In this document: piece after piece, positions 34,764-44,346 of the stretch
How positions within the stretch are numbered: the first letter of the stretch is position 1
How the letters are laid out: each line of letters opens with the position of its first letter
Assembly (NCBI GenBank): GCA_036788215.1
Contig: DAIQNV010000004.1
Coordinates: 1 to 64,000 of the forward strand
DNA: 64,000 nucleotides
Reading direction: 5' to 3'
DNA from: DAIQNV01 sp036788215
Lineage (GTDB): Bacteria > Planctomycetota > Phycisphaerae > Phycisphaerales > UBA1924
Notes under the pieces: model-generated
Database searches by the model: none
What the model saw: only the letters and a program-made list of their open reading frames with translations
Told to the model about the DNA's origin: nothing
Translations under genes and position numbers: made by a program

Positions 34764-37700
34764 GTGGCCGATTCGTTCGACCCGTTGATCCCGATCGCTG
34801 CCGACCCGGCCCTGCGGACGCTGGCCCGGAGCCTCGCTGCGCGCCGACGGGTCGTCGCAACCGGGGCGTCGGGGTCGAGCACGACCCTGGTCGTCGCGGC
34901 TCTGGCCCGAGAACTCAAGCGACCGGTGCTCCTGGTGGGGGCCCACCTCGACGAGGCGGACGAGGCGGCTGACGAACTGGCGACGCTGGGCGTGGCGACG
35001 GTGCAGCTGCCGGCGCTCGAGGTCCTGCCCGGCGAGAGCGGGGTGAGCCCCGAGCTCGCGGGACGGCGCCTGGCGGGCGTGCGGGCCCTCTTGTCGCTGG
35101 CGGAGGACGCGGCGCCGGTGGTGCTGGCACCGATCCAGGCGCTGATGCAGAGGCTCCCGAGCCTTGAGGATCTCGCGGGCCTGGCCCGCCGGCTCCGCGT
35201 GGGAGACCAGGGGGACCCGACGGGCCTCCTGAAGTGGCTGGTGGACCTCGGGTACCGGCGCGTCGAAGCGGTGGAGGAGCCCGGGGATGTCGCGCTGCGG
35301 GGGGGGATCCTCGATGTCTTCCCCGCGTCCGGCGCGGTCGTGAGGCCCAAGGGGGCGCCCGTCGACGAGGAAACGAACGCCCCGGTCCGGCTCGACTTCT
35401 TTGGCGATGAGCTCGACCGGCTCAGCGAGATCGACCCGGACACGCTGGGCTCCGATCGGGCGCTCGACGCGGTGGAGCTGTTCACCGCGGACGCATCGAG
35501 GCTGATGCCCACGAGCGGTGGCATGAGCGCCGCTGAGGTCGTGCCGGAGCGTGCGGTGGTGGTGCTCTCCGAGACCCTGGAAGTCGTGGAGCAGGGGCGG
35601 GGGTACTTCGAAAGGGCCCACGACGGTCGGGCGATCGACGGGCCCCCCGCGGTCCTCAAGCTCCTGGGCTCGCGGTTCCACTGCCTGGCGGAGATCAACC
35701 AGTTCAGCCCCGGGCAGGCGTCGACGGACACGCGCGTGGAGCTGCCGGTGGAGGCGCTCCCGCAGCTGGAGCGGGACCCGAGTGCGGCGCTCGCGGAACT
35801 GGTGGAACTCTCGGCGAGCGCGCCGGTGCGCGTGCCCTGCCAGAACGCGGGCGAGCGGGAGCGCCTGGCTGAGCTGATCGCGGAGGCGGACGCTCAGAAG
35901 AGCGTGCGCACGATGGACGCGTACATCCACCGGGGGTTCGTGTGGGGGCGGGGCGAAGAGCTTGCGTTTACGCTCGCGCCCTACCACGAGCTGATGCGCC
36001 GGTTCGATGTCCGGCGCAAGTCGGGCCGCCTGCGGGCCGGGCGGGCGATGGACACCTTCCTCGATATCGAGGTGGGCGACTATGTCGTGCACGCGGACCA
36101 CGGGATCGCGAAGTTCATCGGGCTCGAGCTCCTGCCCCCACGCCAGATCGGGGCGAAGCCCACGCCTGCGGAGGCGCCGACGCCCAGGCTGCGCCCCGAC
36201 GGGAAGCAGAAGGTCGCGAAGGAGAAGGTCGAGTTCGTCGAGTACCTGACGCTGGAGTTCGGGGGCTCGAGCCGTCTGCACGTGCCGGCGACACAGATCG
36301 ACATCGTGCAGAAGTATGTGGGCGGGTTCAACGGGAAGCCCCCCCTCAGCCACATCGGCGGGACGAAGTGGAGGAACCAGAAGGCAAAGGTTTCCGAGAG
36401 CGTGCGGGACCTCGCGGCGGAGATGCTCCGCGTGCGCGCCGCGCGCGAGCACCTGCCCGGCACCCGCTACCCGGGCGACACCACCTGGCAGCGCGAGTTC
36501 GAGGCGGAGTTCCCGTATACCGAGACCGAGGACCAGCTCGCGGCCCTGCAGGAGATCAAGAAGGACATGTCGGGCGAACGGCCCATGGACCGCCTGCTCT
36601 GCGGGGACGTGGGCTTCGGCAAGACCGAGGTCGCGATCCGCGCCGCGTTCAAGGCGTGCGAGTTCGGCAAGCAGGTCGCGGTGCTCGTCCCCACGACCGT
36701 GCTCGCGGAGCAGCACGAGAGGACCTTCCGCCAGCGCTTCGCCGCCTACCCCTTCAAGGTCGAGAGCCTGAGCCGCTTCAAGACGACGAAGGAGATCAAC
36801 GACACGCTGGCGGCGGTCCGCAAGGGCCAGATCGACGTGGTGATCGGGACGCACCGGCTCTTGAGTAAGGATGTCCGCTTCGCGGATCTCGGGCTGGTCG
36901 TCATCGACGAGGAGCAGCGGTTCGGCGTGGAGCACAAGGAGCGTCTCCTGCAACTGCGGACGCAGGTGGAGGTGCTGACGCTGAGCGCCACGCCGATCCC
37001 CAGGACGCTGCACATGGCGATGCTGGGGCTGCGGGACATCAGCTCGCTGACGACGCCGCCCCTGGACCGGCGCGCGATCGTGACGGAGGTGATCCCCTAC
37101 AACGCGCAGCGCGTGAAGCGCGCAATCGAGCGGGAACTCGCGCGTGAGGGGCAGATTTACTATGTGCACAACCGCGTGCACGACATCGAGACCGTCGCGA
37201 GCACCATCCGGGGGCTCGTGCCCGAGGCGCGGATCGTCGTGGGGCACGGGCAGATGGCGCCGAAGGACCTCGAGGCGGTCATGCTCAAGTTCATGCGCCG
37301 CGAGGCGGACATCCTCGTCGCGACCACGATCATCGAGAGCGGCATCGACAACCCGACCGCGAACACGATGATCATCGACGACGCCGACCGCTACGGGCTC
37401 GCCGATCTGCACCAGCTGCGCGGGCGCGTCGGGCGGTACAAGCACCGGGCCTACTGCTACCTCCTGCTGCCGGGCGACCGGACGGTCAAGGAAGTCGCGC
37501 AGAAGCGTCTCAAGGCGATCGAGCAGTACTCGATGCTCGGTGCCGGGTTCAAGATCGCCATGCGCGACCTCGAGATCAGGGGCGCGGGCAACATCCTGGG
37601 CGCCGAGCAGTCGGGCCACATCGCCGCGGTCGGCTACGAGATGTACTGCCGCCTGCTGGAACACGCGGTGAAGGATCTGACCCGCGACCCCGACGCCCAG

Positions 37701-38240
37701 ACGGTGAGCCAGACGACCGTCGAGATCGGGCTGAACGGGGTGATCCCGAGGGCCTACATCCCCAGCGACGCCCGAAGGCTCGAGGCCTATCGCAGGCTCG
37801 CCACCGCGGAGACGGGCGAAGCGATCGACAAGGTCGCGCTCGACCTCGCGAGCGCGTACGGGGGCGCGCCCCGGGCGGTCGAGCGCCTCATCGAGCTCGC
37901 CCGCGTCCGGGTCGCCGCCGCGGGGCTGAGCGTGCGGACGGTGACCCGCCGGGGCCCGGACATCGTCTTCCTCTGCCCGGATCCGGCGCCGGTGGTGGGG
38001 GCCCTGGAGGGAGCGCAGGGGACGGTGCGGGCGGTCTCCAAGGAGCTTGCGCAGACCAACGCGCGGAGCATGCAGGGGGAACCGCTGGCGGAGGTCTATT
38101 GGCGCCCCCCGACGAGCTACCTCGAGCCCGATTCGCTCGCCCGCGTGCTGGTCAGACGCCTGGCGGGACCCACCGCCGAAACCGGGGGTGTCGGGTTGGC
38201 TGCGCAAAGGTCCGGTCAGGATTTAACCGCTAAACCGTGA
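34764..38240 (+). CDS. mfd: Transcription-repair coupling factor Mfd
   Basis: A 1158-aa DNA translocase that removes stalled RNA polymerase and recruits UvrA. The N-terminal UvrB-like part is followed by the RNA-polymerase-interacting domain (VGDYVVHADHGIAKFIGLE), then the RecG-like motor: Walker A GDVGFGKTE, TTVLAEQH, DEEQ box (IDEEQRFGV), SATPIPRTL, IESGIDNP and QLRGRVGR. The C-terminal domain ends around 1130. A polar insert of some 20 residues rich in Pro and Lys interrupts the polymerase-interacting domain near residue 475. GTG start at 34764. Confidence 0.97.
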   Translation: MADSFDPLIPIAADPALRTLARSLAARRRVVATGASGSSTTLVVAALARELKRPVLLVGAHLDEADEAADELATLGVATVQLPALEVLPGESGVSPELAGRRLAGVRALLSLAEDAAPVVLAPIQALMQRLPSLEDLAGLARRLRVGDQGDPTGLLKWLVDLGYRRVEAVEEPGDVALRGGILDVFPASGAVVRPKGAPVDEETNAPVRLDFFGDELDRLSEIDPDTLGSDRALDAVELFTADASRLMPTSGGMSAAEVVPERAVVVLSETLEVVEQGRGYFERAHDGRAIDGPPAVLKLLGSRFHCLAEINQFSPGQASTDTRVELPVEALPQLERDPSAALAELVELSASAPVRVPCQNAGERERLAELIAEADAQKSVRTMDAYIHRGFVWGRGEELAFTLAPYHELMRRFDVRRKSGRLRAGRAMDTFLDIEVGDYVVHADHGIAKFIGLELLPPRQIGAKPTPAEAPTPRLRPDGKQKVAKEKVEFVEYLTLEFGGSSRLHVPATQIDIVQKYVGGFNGKPPLSHIGGTKWRNQKAKVSESVRDLAAEMLRVRAAREHLPGTRYPGDTTWQREFEAEFPYTETEDQLAALQEIKKDMSGERPMDRLLCGDVGFGKTEVAIRAAFKACEFGKQVAVLVPTTVLAEQHERTFRQRFAAYPFKVESLSRFKTTKEINDTLAAVRKGQIDVVIGTHRLLSKDVRFADLGLVVIDEEQRFGVEHKERLLQLRTQVEVLTLSATPIPRTLHMAMLGLRDISSLTTPPLDRRAIVTEVIPYNAQRVKRAIERELAREGQIYYVHNRVHDIETVASTIRGLVPEARIVVGHGQMAPKDLEAVMLKFMRREADILVATTIIESGIDNPTANTMIIDDADRYGLADLHQLRGRVGRYKHRAYCYLLLPGDRTVKEVAQKRLKAIEQYSMLGAGFKIAMRDLEIRGAGNILGAEQSGHIAAVGYEMYCRLLEHAVKDLTRDPDAQTVSQTTVEIGLNGVIPRAYIPSDARRLEAYRRLATAETGEAIDKVALDLASAYGGAPRAVERLIELARVRVAAAGLSVRTVTRRGPDIVFLCPDPAPVVGALEGAQGTVRAVSKELAQTNARSMQGEPLAEVYWRPPTSYLEPDSLARVLVRRLAGPTAETGGVGLAAQRSGQDLTAKP

Positions 38241-38279
38241 ATACCGCTTTATTTGCGGTCCGCGAGATCAAGCCGGGCG

Positions 38280-38307
38280 TTGCCTATGGCCGACGCTGGC
38301 CTAGAGT
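38280..38307 (+). promoter_or_regulatory. Possible sigma-70 promoter of phoU
   Basis: TTGCCT and TAGAGT are separated by 16 bp between mfd and phoU. Transcription would begin about 70 nt before the GTG of phoU. No Pho-box-like direct repeats were seen. Confidence 0.35.
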
Positions 38308-38382
38308 CCCGATCCGCGTGTGCGGAATTGATCACCTAAAAAGGGTGTGTGTTCCCCGCGTTGAGATCCGGAGAGCGTTGGC

Positions 38383-39132
38383 GTGACGCGCGTGCCCGAC
38401 CAATCTGAGAACGCTGTGCGGGCCCGCGGTGCGTCGGCGCCCGGGCCCTCCTCGCTCGACCGCGAGCTGGGGCACCTGCGCCGCCGGGTGCTGCGGTCGG
38501 CCAATGTCGCGATCGACATGCTCGAGGCCTCGCTGCACGCCCTGTGGACCGTCGACCACGAGGTGGCGCTCGATGTCCGCCGGCGGGACGATGCGGTGGA
38601 TGATGAAGAGGTGCTGATCGAGCGCGAGTGCCTCCGCCTGCTCACCCTGCAGAGGCCCTACGCCCAGGACTTCCGGCTGATCACTTTCTGCCTGAAGGCC
38701 AACGCGGACATCGAGCGCGTCGCCGACCACGCGACCAGCGTCGCGAAGATCGCGCTCTGCCTCGACCCGCGCCAGCCCCCCCATTGGCCCACCGCCCTGA
38801 CCGAGATGGGCGACCGCGTCCCCGTGCTCTGCCACACGCTGCTCCGCGCGGTGCTGGACGAGGACATCACCGCGGCCCGCAGCCTGGTGGTGGGGGACCG
38901 CGTCATCGACCGGCTCGACCACCGCCTGTTCGAAGAGATCACCTCGTGGATCAAGCGCGACCCCGCTGCGGGCGAGCTGGCCCTGCACTGCTACCGGCTC
39001 GGTCGCGAGCTGGAGCGGGTCGGTGACCTCATGGCGAACATCGCGGAGGACGTGGTCTACCTGGTGACCGGGGAGATCATCCGCCACCAGACCCACCGTG
39101 CGCCCCCGCCCCCGCTGGCGGAGGGTGCCTGA
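38383..39132 (+). CDS. phoU: Phosphate signalling protein PhoU
   Basis: A 249-aa all-helical protein that dampens the PhoR-PhoB response and phosphate uptake. Two PhoU repeats are visible, each with a metal-cluster motif: ANADIERVADHATSVAKIAL near 107-126 and LGRELERVGDLMANIAEDV near 207-225. GTG start preceded by GGAGAG. There are no pst genes beside it, so here it is an isolated copy. Confidence 0.94.
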   Translation: MTRVPDQSENAVRARGASAPGPSSLDRELGHLRRRVLRSANVAIDMLEASLHALWTVDHEVALDVRRRDDAVDDEEVLIERECLRLLTLQRPYAQDFRLITFCLKANADIERVADHATSVAKIALCLDPRQPPHWPTALTEMGDRVPVLCHTLLRAVLDEDITAARSLVVGDRVIDRLDHRLFEEITSWIKRDPAAGELALHCYRLGRELERVGDLMANIAEDVVYLVTGEIIRHQTHRAPPPPLAEGA

Positions 39133-39181
39133 GCCGAACCCGGTGGAGTAGGTGGGTGGGGGGCGTTCTGGGCGCAGGGAA

Positions 39182-39254
39182 AGCCACCGACTGGACTCGA
39201 ACCAGCGACCTGAGCTTTACGAAAGCTCCGCTCTACCGACTGAGCTACGGTGGC
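39182..39254 (-). tRNA. tRNA-Thr (anticodon CGT)
   Basis: 73 nt: acceptor stem GCCACCG/CGGTGGC, D-arm GCTCAGTCGGTAGAGC, anticodon stem GAGCT/AGCTC around TTCGTAA (anticodon CGT), T-arm with loop TTCGAGT. The discriminator is T (U), as expected for threonine. CCA is not encoded. Confidence 0.96.
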
Positions 39255-39408
39255 ACGGGCCGGGGGAATCCGGCTCCGACGGGCTGTCGCCCGGGCCCAG
39301 AGTATCGGCGCGGGTCGGGCGAGAGTCCACTGGCCCGGGCGGGCCTTCTCGGGCGCGTCGGGGGGCGGGCGGGGCTATCCGGATCCATAAGTCCTTTGAA
39401 AATCGGTA

Positions 39409-39431
39409 TTTGCAACTGAGACTCAGTGTCG
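39409..39431. promoter_or_regulatory. Fur-like inverted repeat
   Basis: A perfect inverted repeat ACTGAG-A-CTCAGT (39415-39427) lies inside TTGCAACTGAGACTCAGTG, which resembles the 7-1-7 core of Fur-family boxes. It sits in the only AT-rich patch between tRNA-Thr and the 68-aa gene, about 125 bp before that gene's start. A role in iron or peroxide control is a guess. Confidence 0.35.
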
Positions 39432-39553
39432 TCTTCGTACCTGAGACCGATTCGCGGCTCCGCGGAGGGGTACTCAAACGAAGATAGGGGCACACACGCG
39501 ATTCGACGGGTCGGCGTCCTCATGGGGCCCGACCCTTGGAAAGGAGTCTTCGC

Positions 39554-39760
39554 ATGCATCAGGTTCAGGACGGCCAGTGCGGGCTGTGCGCCCACTTCGG
39601 CGAAAACGGCGGCCCGCAGGACAAGATCGTGCAGATCCGCGTCAACGGGCATGGGCCCGAGGATCTCGTGGCGGAGTGTGGCCACCCCGCCAACGCCCCG
39701 CTTCACCTCAAGGTGACGCCCCTCAGCGGATGCCAAGGCTTCACGCCCGCGAAGGGCTGA
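39554..39760 (+). CDS. Small cysteine-containing protein (68 aa)
   Basis: Sixty-eight residues from an ATG with AAAGGAG eight bases upstream, an unusually strong ribosome site for this window. The N-terminal block QCGLCAHFGE has a CxxC pair plus His, and later Cys residues occur in AECGHP and SGCQGF. Four cysteines and histidines in so short a chain suggest a metal-binding or redox-active fold. I do not recognise a characterised family. It lies alone between tRNA-Thr and hflX (convergent). Confidence 0.85.
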   Translation: MHQVQDGQCGLCAHFGENGGPQDKIVQIRVNGHGPEDLVAECGHPANAPLHLKVTPLSGCQGFTPAKG

Positions 39761-39769
39761 GGCCAGACG

Positions 39770-39792
39770 CACTGGCCGACGAGCGGCCAGTG
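39770..39792. repeat. Intergenic palindrome, CACTGGCCG stem
   Basis: A 9-bp perfect stem around ACGAG, followed by GCACCCACC. Same CACTG...CAGTGGCACC frame as the copies at 18974 and 19050, with different inner stem bases. Confidence 0.7.
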
Positions 39793-39819
39793 GCACCCAC
39801 CAAGATGGATCATGGAAGC

Positions 39820-39845
39820 GGCCGGCCCGGTTATGCGGGCCGGCC
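39820..39845. terminator. Possible bidirectional terminator hairpin
   Basis: A 10-bp GC-only stem GGCCGGCCCG/CGGGCCGGCC with loop GTTATG lies between the convergent 68-aa gene and hflX, overlapping the last codons of hflX. The plus-strand side is followed by GTTGTCTTCTG, a weak U-rich tail. Confidence 0.4.
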
Positions 39846-41327
39846 GTTGTCTTCTGTGGGCCCCTCGACGGACCAGCCCCGCTCCCGGGCGGGGTCGGCG
39901 GGCTCGCCCTCGGGGGTGGTGAGGGTCATCCGGGCTCCGGCGGAGCGGAGCTGGTCGATCTGGCGCGAGCCGATCTCCGCCCGCAGCGTCACCGTGTCGG
40001 TGTCGTAGGTGCGGTCGAGCACGGTCCCCCGGTTCTCGATCACATGGATCGTCCGGCTGTCCCGCAGGGGCACCGTGATGTCGAGCAGCTGGGGCGTGCC
40101 CATCGCCGCCCGCCGGACGCGCGCGATGAGTTCGTCGTGCCCCCGACGCAGCCTGGTGGAATCTCCCGGGTCGGGCAGGGCGGAGATCGCGATCGCGTCG
40201 GGCTCGCGCTGCTGCCAGACGAGCAGCTCGCGGTTGTCAGCGAGCTTGTCAACCTTGTTCAGCAGGAGCTGGCGCGGGGGGGGCGTCCAGCGGGTGAAGG
40301 TCTCGCCGGTGTGCTCGGCCCTTTTCTCCGCCTTGTCCTCCACGCGCTCGACTTCCTTGAAGACGTCGTCGAGCGTCTGGTGCACTGTCTGCAGGTGCAT
40401 CTCCGCCGCGGGGTCGGAGACGTCGAGGATGAGGAGCAGGAGATCCGCGTGCGTCGCTTCCTCCAGCGTCGCGCGGAAGCTGGCGACCAGGTGGTGGGGG
40501 AGTTCGCGGACGAAGCCGACCGTGTCGCTCAGCATCGCGGTCAGGCCGCCGCCGGTGCCCTCGCTCTTGAGGTCCCACTCGCGCGTGCGGGTCATCAGCG
40601 TCGCGAAGACGCGGTCGTCGGCGTACGCCCCGCCCGCGGTCAGCGTGTTGAAGAGCGTGCTCTTCCCGGCGTTCGTGTAGCCCACGAGGCCCACGGTGAA
40701 GTGGTCGGTCCGGCGCTGTTGGACCTGGCGGCGCTTGCGGGCGCGGATCTCGTCCAGCTCCGCGGTCAGCAGCATCTTGCGGCGCTGCACGAGCCGACGG
40801 TCGATCTCGAGTTGCTGCTCGCCCGGGCCACGCGTGCCCACGCCACCGATGCCCCCGGAGCCCACGATCCGCTCCAGGTGGTCCCACATCGCGCGGAGGC
40901 GCGGGAAGGTGTACTCGAGCTGCGCCAGTTCCACCTGCAGCTTCGCCTCCCGCGTCGTCGCGCGGCTCGCGAAAATGTCCAGGATCAGCTCCGAGCGGTC
41001 CAGCACCTTGCGCTCGGTGATTTTCTCGATCGACGCGATCTGCTTGGGGCTCAGCTCGTGGTCGAAGATGATCGTCTTCGCGTCGACCGCCTCGCACAGG
41101 CCCTTGAGCTCCTCCACCTTGCCCTTGCCCATGTAGGTGCCGGCCTCGGGGCGGTCGCGCCGCTGCTCCACCTCGCCGACCACGACCGCCCCCGCCTGGG
41201 CGGCGAGCTCCCTCAGTTCTCCGAAGGGGTCGGCGTGGTTGAAGACCGAGCTGGGCAGCCGGACCGCGGCGAGGACGGCGCGTTCGGACTGGACCTTGAT
41301 GGTGGTGCGTTCTTTGGGTGCGGGCAC
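39831..41327 (-). CDS. hflX: Ribosome-associated GTPase HflX
   Basis: A 498-aa GTPase that splits stalled or hibernating ribosomes. The N-terminal HflX domain shows YMGKGKVEEL, FDHELSPKQ and LDRSELILDIFA; the linker GGIGGVGTRGPGEQQLEIDRR is diagnostic. G1 is GYTNAGKST, G3 DTVGF and G4 NKVD. The start is uncertain: the open frame continues into the kinase gene, and I chose the GTG at 41327, which lies 22 bp past that gene's stop but has no clear ribosome site. The C-terminal domain follows for about 110 residues. Same strand as and directly downstream of the kinase-TPR gene. Confidence 0.94.
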   Translation of the reverse strand: MPAPKERTTIKVQSERAVLAAVRLPSSVFNHADPFGELRELAAQAGAVVVGEVEQRRDRPEAGTYMGKGKVEELKGLCEAVDAKTIIFDHELSPKQIASIEKITERKVLDRSELILDIFASRATTREAKLQVELAQLEYTFPRLRAMWDHLERIVGSGGIGGVGTRGPGEQQLEIDRRLVQRRKMLLTAELDEIRARKRRQVQQRRTDHFTVGLVGYTNAGKSTLFNTLTAGGAYADDRVFATLMTRTREWDLKSEGTGGGLTAMLSDTVGFVRELPHHLVASFRATLEEATHADLLLLILDVSDPAAEMHLQTVHQTLDDVFKEVERVEDKAEKRAEHTGETFTRWTPPPRQLLLNKVDKLADNRELLVWQQREPDAIAISALPDPGDSTRLRRGHDELIARVRRAAMGTPQLLDITVPLRDSRTIHVIENRGTVLDRTYDTDTVTLRAEIGSRQIDQLRSAGARMTLTTPEGEPADPARERGWSVEGPTEDNGRPA

Positions 41328-41349
41328 GCGGGGACTGTAGGGCGTCGCG

Positions 41350-44232
41350 TCAGGGCGCCTCGGCGACCCCGCGCCAGCGGATAGCGGCCCCGGCCCGGTC
41401 CGCGTCGGGCTCCCGCGCGTCCCAGCCCTCGTAGAACCCCGCCAGCGTCGCTGCGGCGTTCCGCGTCCGCGGATCGCCCTCGCCCCGGGTCTCCGCCAGC
41501 AGGCGGTAGGCCTCCAGGAGGACGCTTTCCGCCTCGCCGAACCGCCCGCGCCGGCCCAGGACGATCCCATGGCGGTGCAGGTATACCCCCAGCTCGGGAT
41601 GCGACGGAGCGCCGGCGTCGCCCCGGGCCAGGCGGACCGCTTCCGCGAGCTCACCCTCCGCCCCTTCGAGGTCGCCCAGCGATTCCAGCGCGACCGCGTG
41701 GGCCGCGAGGGCACGGAGGGTGTCGGGGTGGGCCGGGCCCAGGCGGTCGCGGGAGCCCCGGAGGGCCTCGTCGAGCAGGCGCTCCCCCTCGGCCGTTTCC
41801 CCTGAAGCGACGAGCAGCGTGCCCAGGCTCGACATCGTGCCCAGCGTGCGCGGGTGGTCCGCCCCGAGCGTGGCCCGCCGCCGGGCGAGGACGGTCCGGT
41901 AGACCGACTCCGCTTCGCTGAGTTGCCCCTGGGCGTACAGGGCGCCCGCGTAGAGGTTCAGCGCGAGCACCGTGTCCGGGTGGTCCGAACCCTGCAGACG
42001 CTCGAACCCCCGCGCCGCGTCCCTGAGGATCGGCTCGGCTTCCCCCGGGCGGCTCTGCTGCACGAAGAGACGCCCAAGGTTGGTGAGCGACGCGAGCGTG
42101 TCGGGGTGGTCGGCGCCGAGCGCGGCGCGCCGCCCGGTGGCTGCCTCGATCGCCAGTGGCTCCGCTCCCGCGAGCTGGCCCCGCTGCATCAGCGCCAGCG
42201 AGAGGTTGTGCACGCTGGTGAGCGTCGCCTGGTGGTCGTCGCCCAGCAACGCGCGCCTCCCCGCCAGTGCGGCGCGGAGCTCGGTCTCGGCGCCCGCGAA
42301 GTCGCCCGCTTCGAGGTAGACCGCGCCCAGGTTGTTCCGCGCCGAGAGCGTGTCGGCGTGGCGAGGTCCAAGGACCTCCGCGAGCCCCGCAGCAGCTTCC
42401 CACGCGTACGGGATCGACCCCGCGGCATCGCCCCTCGCGAGCAGCAGCATCGCGAGGTTGCCCGTCACGCGCAGCGTGTCGCGGTTCGCGGGGCCCAGCG
42501 CCCGGCGCAGCCCCTCGCGGGCGGTCGTGTAGCTGGCCTGGGCCTCGTCGAACCTTCCCGTCGCTTCCTGCACCATGCCCAGCGAGTTGATGCTCTCAAG
42601 CGTGTCGGGGGCATCCGGGCCCAGGGCCTCGGTGCGGAGCGCGATGGCCCGGGCGATCTGTTCCTCCGCTTCCGCGTGCCTCCCGAGCGCGAGGTAGGTG
42701 TCGCCCACCGTCTCGCGGAGGCTGGCCTCGAGGATCGGGTCGCCCGCGTACTGGCGCTCGATCAGGTCGACCGCGTCATCGAGCATGTTCTGCTGCACGA
42801 CCGCCATTGCGAGGGCGGCGGTGTCGGCCAGCCCCAGCGTGCCCTCGAAGTAGGCGAGGAGCTGGTCGACCTGCTCGGGCGTGGCGCCGCGCTCCGTCAG
42901 GGTGCGGTTGATCTCCGACCGCATGCGATCGGTGACGCTCGCGCCCATGCGGGCCCGGTTGACGCTCCCGAGCATGTCGTTCTGAAAGTCGACGACGGTC
43001 TCAAGGTTCTGCCTGGCGCGATCGGCGGCGCGGCGCTCGCTCGCCTCGCTCAGGCCAAAGGCGGTCGAGACGCCCGTCGCGCCCACGAGGGCGACGAGGA
43101 CGACCGCCCCCGCGGCAACACCCGCGGTGTGCCGCCTGGCGAACTTCTGCGCTCGGTACCACCCGCTGGGGGGCCCGGCGAGCACGGGGTCGCCCCGCAG
43201 GAAGCGCTGGAGCTCGTCCGCGAGCGAGCCCGCGTTGTCGTAGCGCCGGTCGCGGTCCTTCTCGAGGCACTTCATGCAGATCCAGTCGAGCTCCCCCCGG
43301 AGCAGGCGCTGCATCACGCGGGCCTCGGTCTGGCGGTGCCAGCTCAGCACCTCGGGCTGCGTCTGGCGGTCGGGCCGGATCGTCTGCGTCGCCCCGAGGT
43401 CCCGGAAGCGCAGGCTCGGGCGCGCGGGGTCGACCATGCGGATGATCTTCTGCAACTCCATGAAGGAGGCTCCGCGCAGCGCCTCGCGGTCGAACGGCGT
43501 GACGCCCGTCAGCAGCTCGTAGAGGACGACCCCCAGCGCATACACATCGGTGCGGGTGTCGATGTCCTCGGGGCCCGAGTCGGCCTGCTCCGGGCTCATA
43601 TAGTCGCGCGAGCCGATGACCTGCCCGGCCTCGGTCATGGCCTCGTTGGCGAACCCGTCCTCGCCCCGCCGGAGCGCCTTGGCGACGCCGAAATCGATAA
43701 CGGTGATGCGGGGCCTGCCATCGTCCATCCGTGCGAGGATGTTCCCGGGCTTGAGGTCGCGGTGGATCACGCCCTTCATGTGCGCGTGGTGGACCGCCTC
43801 CGCGACCTGCACCATGAGCTCGACGCGCTGGCGCATCGTGAGGCGCTCCGCGTCGGCGAAGCGCGTCAGGGGCTTCCCGTCGACGAACTCCATCACGAAG
43901 AACGGGCGCCCCGCCTCCGTCACGCCCCCGTCGAAGACGCGGGCCACCCCCGGGTGGTTCATCACCGCGAGCGCCTGGCGCTCCTGCTCGAAGCGCCGGA
44001 CGACCGACGCGGAGTCCATCCCGGGCTTGATGATCTTGATCGCGACCTTGCGGACCAGGGGCTCGGTCTGCTCCGCGAGAAAGACCTGCCCGAACCCGCC
44101 CTCCCCGAGCTTGCCCGTGATCGTGAAGGGCCCGATCCGCTCCGGGGGCTTCTCCTCCCAGCGTCCCCTGGGGGTGGGCCGGGTCTCGGAGTCCGGGTTG
44201 ACAGCCCAGGTCGTTTCCTGCGGGTCGTGCAT
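41350..44232 (-). CDS. Serine/threonine protein kinase with tetratricopeptide repeats
   Basis: A 960-aa transmembrane kinase. Kinase domain at about 35-330: glycine loop GEGGFG (43-48), Lys66 in VAIKII, catalytic HRDLKPGN (157-164), DFG at 180 and YMSPEQ. One membrane helix (AGVAAGAVVLVALVGATGV) at about 385-410. The rest holds about ten 42-residue repeats of kinesin-light-chain type, most with HPDTL or DTL at the same place. This kinase-TM-TPR layout is typical of planctomycetes. The ATG at 44232 is 114 bp from the divergent protease gene. Its substrates are unknown. Confidence 0.95.
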   Translation of the reverse strand: MHDPQETTWAVNPDSETRPTPRGRWEEKPPERIGPFTITGKLGEGGFGQVFLAEQTEPLVRKVAIKIIKPGMDSASVVRRFEQERQALAVMNHPGVARVFDGGVTEAGRPFFVMEFVDGKPLTRFADAERLTMRQRVELMVQVAEAVHHAHMKGVIHRDLKPGNILARMDDGRPRITVIDFGVAKALRRGEDGFANEAMTEAGQVIGSRDYMSPEQADSGPEDIDTRTDVYALGVVLYELLTGVTPFDREALRGASFMELQKIIRMVDPARPSLRFRDLGATQTIRPDRQTQPEVLSWHRQTEARVMQRLLRGELDWICMKCLEKDRDRRYDNAGSLADELQRFLRGDPVLAGPPSGWYRAQKFARRHTAGVAAGAVVLVALVGATGVSTAFGLSEASERRAADRARQNLETVVDFQNDMLGSVNRARMGASVTDRMRSEINRTLTERGATPEQVDQLLAYFEGTLGLADTAALAMAVVQQNMLDDAVDLIERQYAGDPILEASLRETVGDTYLALGRHAEAEEQIARAIALRTEALGPDAPDTLESINSLGMVQEATGRFDEAQASYTTAREGLRRALGPANRDTLRVTGNLAMLLLARGDAAGSIPYAWEAAAGLAEVLGPRHADTLSARNNLGAVYLEAGDFAGAETELRAALAGRRALLGDDHQATLTSVHNLSLALMQRGQLAGAEPLAIEAATGRRAALGADHPDTLASLTNLGRLFVQQSRPGEAEPILRDAARGFERLQGSDHPDTVLALNLYAGALYAQGQLSEAESVYRTVLARRRATLGADHPRTLGTMSSLGTLLVASGETAEGERLLDEALRGSRDRLGPAHPDTLRALAAHAVALESLGDLEGAEGELAEAVRLARGDAGAPSHPELGVYLHRHGIVLGRRGRFGEAESVLLEAYRLLAETRGEGDPRTRNAAATLAGFYEGWDAREPDADRAGAAIRWRGVAEAP

Positions 44233-44346
44233 CTCGCCTGAGTATGGCCGCAAAGCCGGCCAGCACCAAATCGGGAGCGGCGCTGGCTCCCGGGCCCGGC
44301 AATCTGCCCGGGCGAACCGGGCCCGGGCGAGCCCGTACGATCGGGC

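Noticed and set aside
32052..38207. Open frame of 2051 codons antisense to the GH10-like gene and mfd
   Set aside because: High-G+C shadow frame. The encoded product is Arg/Pro/His-rich with no recognisable domain, while the opposite strand encodes clear families.
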